DNA of 9,062 nucleotides from Firmicutes bacterium UBA4975 (GCA_002397155.1 DGZR01000049.1:60067-69128); one strand, 5' to 3'. Shown: positions 1 to 6,581, numbered from the stretch's first letter. Translations and numbers: made by a program. Notes: generated by a model from the sequence alone, not told the origin.

Positions 1-536
1 GGATAGCTCTACGGACCCAGCAGATAATCGCCCATGAAACCGGGGCCGCCGACGTAGTGGACCCCCTGGGGGGCAGCTACTACATCGAGAGCCTGACTGA
101 GGAGATTGAAGGGCGAGTGCGAGAGATCCTGGCCAAAATCGACGAATTAGGAGGGGCGGTAGCCGCCATCAATTCGGGCTTCATCCAGCGCCAGATACAG
201 GACAGCGCCTACCAGTGGCAGTTGGCGGTGGAGAAAAAAGACCAGGTTATCGTCGGGGTAAACCAATTTACCATCGAAAAGGAAGCCCAGCCCGAGCTGC
301 TGCGGGTCGACCCCGCCGTGGGGCAAGAACAGACCCGTCGGTTAAAAGAAATGCAAAATAAACGGGACACCTCGGCGGTGGACAGGGCGCTGGCCGCCGT
401 TTCCCTGGCCGCAAAAGCAGGGGAAAACATCTTCCCCGCCGTTCTGGATGCCGTCAGGGCTTATGCCACCCTGGGCGAAATCTGCGGCGTTCTCCGCCAG
501 GTCTACGGCGAATACCTGGCAAAAGACTTAGTCTAA
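1..536 (+). CDS. mcmA1: Methylmalonyl-CoA mutase, catalytic (large) subunit, C-terminal part
   Basis: This is the 3' end of a gene that begins before the window; 177 residues are readable in the frame starting at base 3. The protein would be the substrate-binding TIM-barrel subunit that, with the B12 subunit encoded next, interconverts succinyl-CoA and (R)-methylmalonyl-CoA by radical carbon-skeleton rearrangement. The readable part opens with RTQQIIAHETGAADVVDPL and GGSYY, a highly characteristic stretch of the mutase family, followed by the helical C-terminal segment. The protein stops after this segment and has no B12-binding domain of its own, as in the two-gene mutases of archaea and many Firmicutes (full subunit usually about 550 residues). 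The GTG at 57 is an internal valine codon, not a start. The B12 subunit begins 14 bases after the stop, so the two are almost certainly co-translated. The family call is secure; substrate specificity (methylmalonyl- rather than isobutyryl- or ethylmalonyl-CoA) rests on the downstream epimerase and decarboxylase. Confidence 0.93.
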   Translation, partial: IALRTQQIIAHETGAADVVDPLGGSYYIESLTEEIEGRVREILAKIDELGGAVAAINSGFIQRQIQDSAYQWQLAVEKKDQVIVGVNQFTIEKEAQPELLRVDPAVGQEQTRRLKEMQNKRDTSAVDRALAAVSLAAKAGENIFPAVLDAVRAYATLGEICGVLRQVYGEYLAKDLV

Positions 537-550
537 AGGAGGCGATTCTC

Positions 551-952
551 ATGGCGCCAATTAGAGTTCTAATTGCCAAACCCGGCCTGGACGGCCATGA
601 CCGGGGCGCAAAAGTCGTGGCCAGGGCCCTGCGGGACGCCGGCATGGAAGTGGTCTACACCGGCCTGCGCCAGTCCCCGGAGCAGATAGTCCAGGCAGCC
701 ATTCAGGAAGACGTGGACATAATCGGCCTAAGCTGTCTTTCCGGCGCCCACAACTCACTGTTTCCCCGGGTAGTAGAGCTGCTTAGAGAAAAAGGGGCGG
801 AGGATATCCCTGTCTTTGGCGGCGGCGTCATTCCCGAGGCGGACATACCCGGCCTTAGGGAGGCCGGTATAGCAGCCGTGTTTACCCCGGGGGCCTCCCT
901 CGAGGAAATCGCCGCCTTTGTCCGGGAAAAAGTGCGTCGGGATAATGCCTAG
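551..952 (+). CDS. mcmA2: Methylmalonyl-CoA mutase, B12-binding (small) subunit
   Basis: This 133-residue protein is a stand-alone cobalamin-binding domain that carries the adenosylcobalamin cofactor of the mutase. It shows the base-off/His-on signature DGHDRG at residues 14-19, with His16 the expected axial cobalt ligand, then GLSCLSGAH (59-67) and GGGVIP (90-95), the other two loops that hold the nucleotide tail. The length is normal for a separate B12 subunit. The ATG at 551 is supported by AAAGGAGG at 535-542, which overlaps the stop of the preceding gene. The 3' end overlaps the next gene by 8 bases, pointing to translational coupling with the MeaB chaperone. It could in principle serve a related acyl-CoA mutase, but the neighbours favour methylmalonyl-CoA. 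Confidence 0.95.
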   Translation: MAPIRVLIAKPGLDGHDRGAKVVARALRDAGMEVVYTGLRQSPEQIVQAAIQEDVDIIGLSCLSGAHNSLFPRVVELLREKGAEDIPVFGGGVIPEADIPGLREAGIAAVFTPGASLEEIAAFVREKVRRDNA

Positions 953-1856
953 TTCCTGGCAAAGACAACTGGCCAAGGAGATATCCCAAATCGAGAACAT
1001 GGCGCCCGCCGCCTTGGCGGCGGCCGCCAGCCTGCCCTTGGACCGGGAAAGGGTTCAGGTCATCGGGATTACCGGGCCGCCGGGGGGCGGGAAGAGCACT
1101 TTATGCAACCAGCTCCTCCAAAAGCTGGGAGAGAAAGCACGGGTAGCCGCCCTCTTGGTGGACCCTTCCAGTCCTTATTCCGGCGGCGCCATCCTGGGTG
1201 ACCGCATCCGCATGCAGTCCCTGGTCTCCAACCCCAACATCTACATTCGCTCCTTGAGCAATCGCGGTAATCCCGGCGGCGTGGGCAGTTCGTTGGTCAG
1301 CATCCTCAGAGCGGTTATGGCTTGGGACTTTTCCCACATCATCATCGAGACTGTGGGCGCCGGCCAGTCAGAAGTGAAAATCGCCTCCATCGCCGACACC
1401 GTCCTGGTGGTCTCGGTGCCCAACTTGGGCGATGATATCCAGGCCGTAAAATCGGGGATCCTGGAGATCGCCGACATCTTCGTCATCAACAAGGCGGACT
1501 TGCCGGGGGCAGATTCTCTGTACACCGCCCTCCGGGAATCCGCCCAGAGGGCAGTCGAGGGCTGGACCGCCCCTTTGTGCCAGACGGTCGCTCACCAGGG
1601 CATCGGCATTGACGCCCTCATCGAAGAAATTGAAAGACACCGGCAGTGGCTCCTGGATTCGGACCGCTTACTGCAAAAGCGCAGAAACGCCGCCAAATTC
1701 GAGGTGGCCGAACTCAGCCGGGTCCTCCTGGAAAAGCACCTGGAAAAATTGCCGACAGCGGCGCTGGCCGGTTACCTCAGCCACCGGGGCGGCAATCTGC
1801 TCAAAAAATTGGACGCGGCCTACGCCGAAATTCTAAACTCACTGGAGGAGGTCTAG
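945..1856 (+). CDS. meaB: MeaB/ArgK-type GTPase, methylmalonyl-CoA mutase chaperone
   Basis: This is a 303-residue P-loop GTPase of the SIMIBI class that in known systems gates cobalamin loading and protects or reactivates methylmalonyl-CoA mutase. Visible motifs are a Walker A loop GPPGGGKST (44-52), VDPSSPYSGGAILGDR (72-87) containing the metal/switch aspartate, ETVGAGQSE (135-143), and the guanine-specificity motif NKAD (182-185). A helical C-terminal extension of the kind used for dimerisation follows. The length is slightly short but within family range. I chose the ATG at 945, inside the end of the B12 subunit gene; a TTG at 918 in the same frame would add nine residues but has no better ribosome binding site. 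Neither candidate has a strong Shine-Dalgarno sequence, so coupling to the upstream gene is likely. Older annotations call this family an arginine/ornithine transport ATPase (ArgK), which does not fit here. Confidence 0.93.
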   Translation: MPSSWQRQLAKEISQIENMAPAALAAAASLPLDRERVQVIGITGPPGGGKSTLCNQLLQKLGEKARVAALLVDPSSPYSGGAILGDRIRMQSLVSNPNIYIRSLSNRGNPGGVGSSLVSILRAVMAWDFSHIIIETVGAGQSEVKIASIADTVLVVSVPNLGDDIQAVKSGILEIADIFVINKADLPGADSLYTALRESAQRAVEGWTAPLCQTVAHQGIGIDALIEEIERHRQWLLDSDRLLQKRRNAAKFEVAELSRVLLEKHLEKLPTAALAGYLSHRGGNLLKKLDAAYAEILNSLEEV

Positions 1857-1860
1857 CCTC

Positions 1861-2271
1861 TTGTTTAAAAAAATCGACCACTTGGGCATTGCCGTCGAAG
1901 ATCTGCAGGCGGCAGTACGGCTGTTTCAAGATGTCTTGGGCCTGGAATTTGCCGGAGAGGAGACCGTCGCCGAACAGCGGGTAAAAACAGCCTTTTTCCC
2001 CGTCGGCGAAAGTTCTCTCGAACTGCTGGAACCCACCGACCCTGAAAGTCCCATCGCCAAGTTTCTTGCCAAACGGGGCCCCGGCATCCACCACATCGCC
2101 CTGGGGGTGGAGGACGTGGCCCAGGCCATCGAAGAACTCAAGGCCAAGGGCGTCCGCCTCATCGACGAAACCCCCCGCCTGGGCGCTCACGGGGCCAAGA
2201 TCGCCTTTGTTCATCCCAAGTCCACCCCCGGTCTTCTCATCGAACTGTGCCAAAGGGACCAGGAGGATTAA
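1861..2271 (+). CDS. mce: Methylmalonyl-CoA epimerase
   Basis: This 136-residue protein belongs to the glyoxalase/vicinal-oxygen-chelate family and would interconvert (R)- and (S)-methylmalonyl-CoA, linking the mutase (R form) to the decarboxylase (S form). It has two paired beta-alpha-beta-beta-beta modules: an N-terminal one starting IDHLGIAVED (5-14) and a second starting GPGIHHIALGV (73-83). Probable metal ligands by family comparison are His7, a glutamate in SLELLEP (52-58), His78 and Glu128 in LIELC. The start is a TTG at 1861, chosen because GGAGGAGGT lies at 1844-1852 with an 8-base spacing and because translation then opens with the typical MFKKIDHLGIAV. The gene begins 4 bases after meaB and ends 2 bases before the decarboxylase alpha subunit. 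Confidence 0.94.
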   Translation: MFKKIDHLGIAVEDLQAAVRLFQDVLGLEFAGEETVAEQRVKTAFFPVGESSLELLEPTDPESPIAKFLAKRGPGIHHIALGVEDVAQAIEELKAKGVRLIDETPRLGAHGAKIAFVHPKSTPGLLIELCQRDQED

Positions 2272-2273
2272 AG

Positions 2274-3818
2274 ATGAAAGACTGGCAAGAACTGCGGCAC
2301 GAACTGGCGGAAAAGAGGAAAAAGATCGAGGAGGGGGGCGGGGCAAAAGCCCGGGAAAAACAGGTGGCCCAGGGCAAAAACACAGCCCGGCACCGCCTGG
2401 AACTCTTGCTCGATCCGGGCTCCTTTATAGAATTGAACACCTTTGTCAAGCACCGTTCCACCGACTTAGGCATGGCGGAAAAAGAGACTCCGGGAGAAGG
2501 GGTAATCACGGGCTACGGAACCATCGGGGGACGCCTGGTCTATGTCTTCGCCCAGGACTTCACCGTGGCCGGCGGCAGCCTGGGAGAAATGCATGCCCGC
2601 AAAATCTGCAGTTGCATGGACCTGGCCGCCAAGACCGGCGCGCCATTGATCGGCCTCAATGACTCCGGCGGCGCCCGGATTCAGGAGGGGATCGATGCCC
2701 TCCACGGCTACGGGGAGATCTTTCGCCGCAACACCCTAAACTCGGGGGTCCTGCCCCAGATTTCAGTAATCCTCGGGCCCTGCGCCGGAGGGGCGGTGTA
2801 CTCCCCGGCCATCACCGACTTCATTTTTATGACCCGGGACACCAGTCAAATGTTCATCACCGGACCCCAGGTCATCAAGGCGGTCACCGGCGAGAGCATC
2901 AGTCCCGAAGCCTTGGGCGGGGGTACCGCTCACAACTCAATCAGCGGCGTCGCCCATTTTATCGCTCGGGATGAAGAAGACTGCCTGAACCAGGTGCGGC
3001 GTCTGGTCGGCTACCTGCCCGCCAACAACTTGGAAAAAGCGCCGATGACCCAGGCCGCCCCCCCCCAACCGGCCGACTTTAGCCGGTTAGTGCCGGCCAA
3101 CCCAAACCAGGCCTACGACATTCGTGACCTCATCACAGCGGTTGTCGACGGGGATTCTTTTCTGGAAGTCCAGGCCCTGTTCGCCCCCAATGCGGTGGTG
3201 GGTTTTGCCCGGCTCCAAGGGCGGTCGGTGGGCCTGATCGCCAACCAGCCCAACCACCTGGCGGGCTGCCTGGACATAAACGCTTCGGACAAAATCGCCC
3301 GCTTCCTGCGCTTCTGCGACAGCTTCAACCTGCCTGTCGTCACCTTTGTCGATGTACCGGGCTACCTGCCCGGCGTCCAACAAGAACACAGCGGCATCAT
3401 CCGCCATGGGGCGAAGATTCTCTTTGCCTATTCCGAAGCCAGCGTGCCCATGGTCACCGTAATCCTGCGCAAAGCTTACGGAGGGGCCTACGTCGCCCTG
3501 GGCAGCAAGTCCCTGGGCGCCGACATAGTCCTGGCCTGGCCCACCGCCGAAGTGGCGGTAATGGGGCCGGAAGGAGCGGTCAACATCATCTTCCGCCATG
3601 ACCTGGCCCAGGCTTCCGATCCGGACAGCCGCCGGCAAGAGCTCGTCCAAGAATACCGGGATAATTTCGCCAACCCCTATGTGGCGGCGGGCCGGGGCCT
3701 GGTCGATGAAGTGATCGAACCCGAAGACACCCGGGCCCACCTCATCAATGCCCTGACCATCCTGGCTGGCAAAAAAGAAAAAAAGCCGGCGAAAAAGCAC
3801 GGCAACATCCCCCTGTAG
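2274..3818 (+). CDS. mmdA: Methylmalonyl-CoA decarboxylase alpha subunit (carboxyltransferase)
   Basis: This 514-residue biotin-dependent carboxyltransferase has the two crotonase-fold halves of the PccB/MmdA family. In a decarboxylase complex it moves the carboxyl group of (S)-methylmalonyl-CoA onto biotin, giving propionyl-CoA. The N-terminal half has SGGARIQEG (131-139) and GPCAGGAVYSPA (168-179), glycine-rich oxyanion-hole loops. The C-terminal half has VDVPGYLPG (359-367) and GGAYVALGSKSLGAD (402-416). The C terminus KHGNIPL is typical of the family. The ATG at 2274 has AGGAGG at 2261-2266. The same family includes propionyl- and acetyl-CoA carboxylase beta subunits. The decarboxylase call comes from the three pump subunits directly downstream and the lack of a biotin carboxylase gene nearby. 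Confidence 0.92.
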   Translation: MKDWQELRHELAEKRKKIEEGGGAKAREKQVAQGKNTARHRLELLLDPGSFIELNTFVKHRSTDLGMAEKETPGEGVITGYGTIGGRLVYVFAQDFTVAGGSLGEMHARKICSCMDLAAKTGAPLIGLNDSGGARIQEGIDALHGYGEIFRRNTLNSGVLPQISVILGPCAGGAVYSPAITDFIFMTRDTSQMFITGPQVIKAVTGESISPEALGGGTAHNSISGVAHFIARDEEDCLNQVRRLVGYLPANNLEKAPMTQAAPPQPADFSRLVPANPNQAYDIRDLITAVVDGDSFLEVQALFAPNAVVGFARLQGRSVGLIANQPNHLAGCLDINASDKIARFLRFCDSFNLPVVTFVDVPGYLPGVQQEHSGIIRHGAKILFAYSEASVPMVTVILRKAYGGAYVALGSKSLGADIVLAWPTAEVAVMGPEGAVNIIFRHDLAQASDPDSRRQELVQEYRDNFANPYVAAGRGLVDEVIEPEDTRAHLINALTILAGKKEKKPAKKHGNIPL

Positions 3819-3830
3819 GAGGGCAAGGAC

Positions 3831-4127
3831 ATGGAATTAGGACTGGGCCTGCAGATAACCCTGATCGGGATGGTGACGGTTTTCGCCACCCTTTACTTGC
3901 TGGCAGAGGTAATAAAGCTACCCCAGATATTTTTCCGGGTAAAAGATAAAAATCCCGAAGGTAAAGGCGAGGTTCCCGCCAAAGAAGCGGGAATTCCTCC
4001 CCACCACCTGGCAGCGATTGCCGGAGTAGTGGCCTCCCTGGCAAAACCCCGGCGGATTCAGACCATTAGAATTCAGGCTAACGAAAATTGGGAGCAGAGC
4101 AGGTACACTGAAATCACTTCCCCTTAA
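3831..4127 (+). CDS. mmdD: OadG-like small membrane subunit of the Na+-pumping decarboxylase (delta subunit)
   Basis: This is a 98-residue protein of the OadG/MmdD type. A single hydrophobic segment at about residues 7-29 (MVTVFATLYLLAEVI) is followed by a charged linker (31-55), then IPPHHLAAIAGVVASL (55-70), which resembles the conserved short helix of the family, and a C-terminal tail with NWEQSRY. In known complexes the subunit anchors and stabilises assembly between the carboxyltransferase and the membrane beta subunit. It sits between alpha and the biotin subunit, the usual place. AGGAGGG at 3817-3823 precedes the ATG with 7 bases spacing. Sequence conservation in this family is low, so the call leans partly on position and topology. 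Confidence 0.83.
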   Translation: MELGLGLQITLIGMVTVFATLYLLAEVIKLPQIFFRVKDKNPEGKGEVPAKEAGIPPHHLAAIAGVVASLAKPRRIQTIRIQANENWEQSRYTEITSP

Positions 4128-4139
4128 CAGGAGGCTAAT

Positions 4140-4520
4140 ATGAAAACATTTAGGATCACTGTCGAAGGCAAAGAATACCAAGTTCAGGTTGAAGAAGTAC
4201 AGGAGGGAACAACCCAGTCGGCCCCAACCCCCGTTCCCGTCCCTGCCGCCAGCCCAGCCCCCGCCCCGGCCGCTCCCGCCTCCAGGCCAGATGCCCAGCC
4301 TGTCGGTTCCGGCGCCCTGACGGCGCCAATGCCCGGCACTGTGCTGAAGATCCTGGTGGTAGAAGGGGAAAAGGTGGAATACGGACAAACCCTGCTGGTG
4401 CTTGAAGCGATGAAGATGGAAAACGGCATCAACGCTAACGCTGCGGGAGTGGTGGCCGACATCCAGGTCAGCCCCGGCCAAAGCGTGGACACGGGCCAGC
4501 TATTGCTGACCATTAAATAG
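4140..4520 (+). CDS. mmdC: Biotin carrier subunit of methylmalonyl-CoA decarboxylase (gamma subunit)
   Basis: This 126-residue biotin carrier protein shuttles carboxybiotin from the alpha subunit to the membrane beta subunit. It has three parts: an N-terminal segment (1-24, MKTFRITVEGKEYQVQVEE), a flexible Ala/Pro-rich linker (about 29-54), and a C-terminal biotinyl domain (about 59-126). The biotinylation motif is EAMKMEN (89-95), with Lys92 the modified residue, and APMPGT (62-67) opens the domain as in other carriers. AGGAGG at 4129-4134 supports the ATG at 4140. The linker is a low-complexity, C-rich DNA stretch. There is no fused carboxyltransferase or biotin carboxylase domain, consistent with the multi-subunit decarboxylases. 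Confidence 0.93.
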   Translation: MKTFRITVEGKEYQVQVEEVQEGTTQSAPTPVPVPAASPAPAPAAPASRPDAQPVGSGALTAPMPGTVLKILVVEGEKVEYGQTLLVLEAMKMENGINANAAGVVADIQVSPGQSVDTGQLLLTIK

Positions 4521-4529
4521 AGGACTGCC

Positions 4530-5663
4530 ATGATTATCGCCAAACTAGCCCAATTTTGGCAGAGCACCGGCTTTTATCTCGCCACCCCCGGCCAAGTCTT
4601 AATGATTGTAGTCTCCCTGTTTCTCATCTACTTGGCCATCGTGAAAAAGTACGAACCCTTGCTCCTGCTGCCCATCAGCTTTGGCATGCTCCTGGCCAAC
4701 ATCCCCGGGGCCAACCTCATGGCCGGTCCCCTGGGGGACCAGCCCGGCGGCCTGCTCTACTATCTCTACCTGGGGGTAAAAAACGGCATTTATCCTCCCC
4801 TGATCTTTCTGGGGGTGGGGGCTTTCACTGACTTCGGACCCTTGATTGCCAACCCCAAGACCCTGCTCTTGGGTGCCGCCGCCCAATTCGGCATTTTCCT
4901 CACCTTTATCGGGGCCATTCTCCTGGGTTTTCCCATCCTCCAGGCCGCCGCCATCGGCATCATCGGCGGGGCCGACGGCCCCACCGCCATTTACTTGACC
5001 ACTAAGCTGGCCCCGGAACTGCTGGGCCCCATCGCCATTGCCGCCTATTCCTACATGGCCCTGGTCCCCATAATCCAGCCCCCGATAATGCGGGCCCTCA
5101 CGACGAAAAAAGAGCGCCAGGTCGTCATGGCCCAATTGCGGCCGGTGAGGAAGACTGAGAGAATCCTCTTCCCCATCATCGTCACTATTTTGACGGGACT
5201 CTTGCTCCCTTCCGCCGTTCCCCTCATCGGCATGCTCATGCTGGGCAACCTCTTCCGGGAGTCCGGCGTCGTCGAAAGGCTATCCAAAGCCGCTCAAAAT
5301 GAACTGAACAACATCATCGTCATCTTTTTGGGGACGACGGTGGGCGCCACCGCCTCCGCCGAAGTATTCCTCCGGCTGGAGACCCTCAAGATCATCCTCT
5401 TAGGCCTCATCGCCTTTTCCATCGGCACCGCCACCGGCGTCCTCTTCGGCAAACTCATGTACTGGCTGAGCGGAGGTAAAGTCAATCCCCTCATCGGCTC
5501 CGCCGGCGTCTCCGCCGTGCCCATGGCCGCCCGAGTCTCCCAGCAAGTGGGCTTGGAAGAGAACCCGACCAACTACCTGCTCATGCACGCCATGGGTCCC
5601 AATGTGGCCGGGGTAATCGGCTCGGCTATCGCCGCCGGGGTGCTCCTTTCCCTCCTGGGCTGA
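4530..5663 (+). CDS. mmdB: Na+-pumping decarboxylase beta subunit (OadB/MmdB family)
   Basis: This 377-residue polytopic membrane protein decarboxylates carboxybiotin and couples it to Na+ export. The sequence is mostly hydrophobic helices. The key residues of Klebsiella OadB appear at a constant offset of 54: Asp203 corresponds to Asp149 in IGGADGPTAIY, Tyr229 to Tyr175, and Asn373/Gly377/Ser382 to Asn319/Gly323/Ser328 in NPLIGSAGVSAVPMAARV. This consistent spacing argues for a functional, collinear pump; the protein is shorter only at the N terminus by comparison with that numbering. The ATG at 4530 has a modest GAGGA at 4520-4524 overlapping the preceding stop. It is the last gene of the packed cluster before the repeat region. 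The family also contains oxaloacetate and glutaconyl-CoA pumps, so the substrate is assigned from the neighbours. Confidence 0.94.
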   Translation: MIIAKLAQFWQSTGFYLATPGQVLMIVVSLFLIYLAIVKKYEPLLLLPISFGMLLANIPGANLMAGPLGDQPGGLLYYLYLGVKNGIYPPLIFLGVGAFTDFGPLIANPKTLLLGAAAQFGIFLTFIGAILLGFPILQAAAIGIIGGADGPTAIYLTTKLAPELLGPIAIAAYSYMALVPIIQPPIMRALTTKKERQVVMAQLRPVRKTERILFPIIVTILTGLLLPSAVPLIGMLMLGNLFRESGVVERLSKAAQNELNNIIVIFLGTTVGATASAEVFLRLETLKIILLGLIAFSIGTATGVLFGKLMYWLSGGKVNPLIGSAGVSAVPMAARVSQQVGLEENPTNYLLMHAMGPNVAGVIGSAIAAGVLLSLLG

Positions 5664-5742
5664 TTGGAGGCTGAAGGTTGTAGGTTTTCCAAGGGTAGTG
5701 GAGGTTAGAGGGTCTTTCAAAGGTAGGAGACGTTTGTATGGT

Positions 5743-5771
5743 TTTTCAAAGGTAGGAGACGCTTGTATAGT
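5743..5771 (+). promoter_or_regulatory. Promoter-like short repeat unit (best match to sigma-A)
   Basis: TTTTCA (5743-5748), a 17-base spacer and TATAGT (5766-5771) match the sigma-A -35 and -10 consensus at 4 of 6 and 5 of 6 positions with ideal spacing. The neighbouring units repeat the layout: CTTTCA 5714-5719 with TATGGT 5737-5742, and TTTTCA 5861-5866 with TATGGT 5884-5889. This may be chance, since a repeat multiplies any chance match, but it lies upstream of pduL in the right orientation. Confidence 0.3.
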
Positions 5772-5773
5772 TT

Positions 5774-5848
5774 TTTCAAAGGTAGGGGAGGGGTCACCCC
5801 TCCCGTCTGGTAAGCCCTCCCGCCTGGCAAAACGGGCCAATGAAGGGA
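5774..5848. repeat. Long repeat cassette, copy A
   Basis: This copy starts with the core TTTCAAAGGTAG, runs into a perfect palindrome (GGGAGGGG at 5786-5793, loop TCA, CCCCTCCC at 5797-5804) and ends with GGGCCAATGAAG (5834-5845). Compared with copy B it carries one extra 17-base unit: CCCTCCCGTCTGGTAAG (5798-5814) followed at once by CCCTCCCGCCTGGCAAA (5815-5831), a diverged tandem duplication. The palindrome has no T-tract after it, so it is not a standard terminator. Confidence 0.85.
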
Positions 5849-5891
5849 CGCTTGTATGTTTTTTCAAAGGTAGGGGACGTTTGTATGGTCT

Positions 5892-5950
5892 TTTCAAAGG
5901 TAGGGGAGGGGGCACCCCTCCCGTCTGGCAAGATGGGCCAATGAAGCGGG
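5892..5950. repeat. Long repeat cassette, copy B
   Basis: This copy has the same order as copy A: core TTTCAAAGGTAG, palindrome (GGGAGGGG at 5904-5911, loop GCA, CCCCTCCC at 5915-5922), GTCTGGCAAGA, and GGGCCAATGAAG (5935-5946). It lacks the 17-base internal duplication and is followed by unique sequence toward pduL. The palindrome is kept although its loop differs (GCA against TCA), which suggests the stem matters or that the copies are recent. Confidence 0.85.
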
Positions 5951-5998
5951 AGAACCGTCCCCACTTTGCCAAATTTAATCGAGAGGAAGTGCACGCTC

Positions 5999-6565
5999 TT
6001 GTTCAAGATTCCGGTGGGGGTGTCTAACCGGCACGTCCACCTTAGCCAAAAGGACCTAGACGCTCTTTTTGGCCCCGGCGCTGTCTTGACCAAGTTCAAG
6101 GACTTGGGCCAGCCGGGCCAGTATGCCGCCGAGGAAAAGGTAAACCTGGTGGGGCCCAAGGGCACAATCCCTGGGGTCCGGGTCTTGGGACCGGTGCGAG
6201 GTCAGACCCAGGTTGAAATTTCCCGCACCGATTCATTCTTTCTGGGCCTTAAGCCCCCTCTCAGGGATTCGGGCAATTTAAAGGGCTCAGAAAGTCTGAC
6301 CCTGCAGGGGCCGGCAGGAAGCGTCCAGTTGGAAGAGGGGGTAATCTTTGCCCAGCGGCACATCCACCTGCCCCCGCAACTGGCGGAGGAACAGGGCTTA
6401 GCCGACGGGCAGTTAGTGTCGGTGAGTTGCGCGGGTCCCAGGGCTTTGACCTTCGACCGGGTTTTGGTCCGGGTCAGCCCCCAATACAAGCTCGAATTCC
6501 ATGTCGATGTGGACGAGGCCAACGCCGCTCTCCTGAATAACGGAGACGAAGTCGCCTTGCCCTAA
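5999..6565 (+). CDS. pduL: PduL-type phosphate propanoyltransferase
   Basis: This 188-residue protein belongs to the PduL phosphotransacylase family (unrelated to Pta), which interconverts propionyl-CoA plus phosphate with propionyl phosphate plus CoA. Both family halves are visible. The zinc-binding histidines are expected in SNRHVHLS (9-16; His12, His14), QRHIHLP (119-125; His121, His123) and EFHVDVDEAN (166-175; His168). I chose the TTG at 5999, which follows GAGAGGA at 5981-5987 and gives the usual start just before IPVGVSNRHVHL; a TTG at 5966 would add 11 residues with no good ribosome binding site. There is no N-terminal encapsulation helix of the microcompartment-targeted forms, so it is probably cytosolic. 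After the decarboxylase cluster it would feed propionyl-CoA to substrate-level ATP synthesis with a kinase encoded elsewhere. An acetyl-CoA role is also possible, as in some acetogens. Confidence 0.92.
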   Translation: MFKIPVGVSNRHVHLSQKDLDALFGPGAVLTKFKDLGQPGQYAAEEKVNLVGPKGTIPGVRVLGPVRGQTQVEISRTDSFFLGLKPPLRDSGNLKGSESLTLQGPAGSVQLEEGVIFAQRHIHLPPQLAEEQGLADGQLVSVSCAGPRALTFDRVLVRVSPQYKLEFHVDVDEANAALLNNGDEVALP

Positions 6566-6581
6566 TTGACCGGGTAATCAT

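Larger units (their letters stand above)
5686..5950. repeat. Mosaic direct-repeat array with 29-30-base period
   Basis: The core TTTCAAAGGTAG occurs five times exactly, starting at 5715, 5744, 5774, 5862 and 5892. A degenerate copy starts at 5686, exactly 29 bases before the first good one. Between cores the short units continue as GRGACGYTTGTATRGT. The spacings 29, 30, 88 and 30 show that two units carry a longer insertion-like cassette (after 5774 and 5892). Because 29 is not a multiple of three the array is not a coding repeat, and the copies are back to back without unique spacers, so it is not a CRISPR. Origin is unknown; a dispersed intergenic repeat of the host genome is the simplest reading. 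Confidence 0.9.
5664..5998. other. Non-coding spacer between mmdB and pduL, filled by repeats
   Basis: This 335-base stretch has no credible gene. It begins right after the mmdB stop and is almost entirely occupied by the direct-repeat mosaic described separately. The last part (5951-5998) is unique sequence leading to pduL and contains GAACCGTCCCC. I see no T-tract-bearing terminator here, so read-through from mmdB into pduL is possible, but the palindromes in the repeats could attenuate it. Confidence 0.8.

Noticed and set aside
2274..3818. Propionyl- or acetyl-CoA carboxylase beta subunit
   Set aside because: The family is shared, but adjacent delta, biotin and OadB-type pump subunits and the lack of a biotin carboxylase favour the decarboxylase.
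5786..5804. Intrinsic terminator after mmdB
   Set aside because: The perfect palindrome is not followed by a T-tract; the same holds for the copy at 5904-5922.
5686..5950. CRISPR array
   Set aside because: The period is only 29-30 bases in total, so there is no room for unique spacers, and there are no cas genes.
5400..5972. Open frame of 190 codons on the - strand
   Set aside because: It covers the repeats and the antisense of the conserved end of mmdB; its repetitive product mirrors the DNA repeat rather than a protein repeat.
5698..6027. Open frame of 109 codons on the + strand over the repeat region
   Set aside because: It reads through the 29/30-base repeats, with frame shifting between copies, overlaps the start of pduL, and has a low-complexity translation with no family resemblance.
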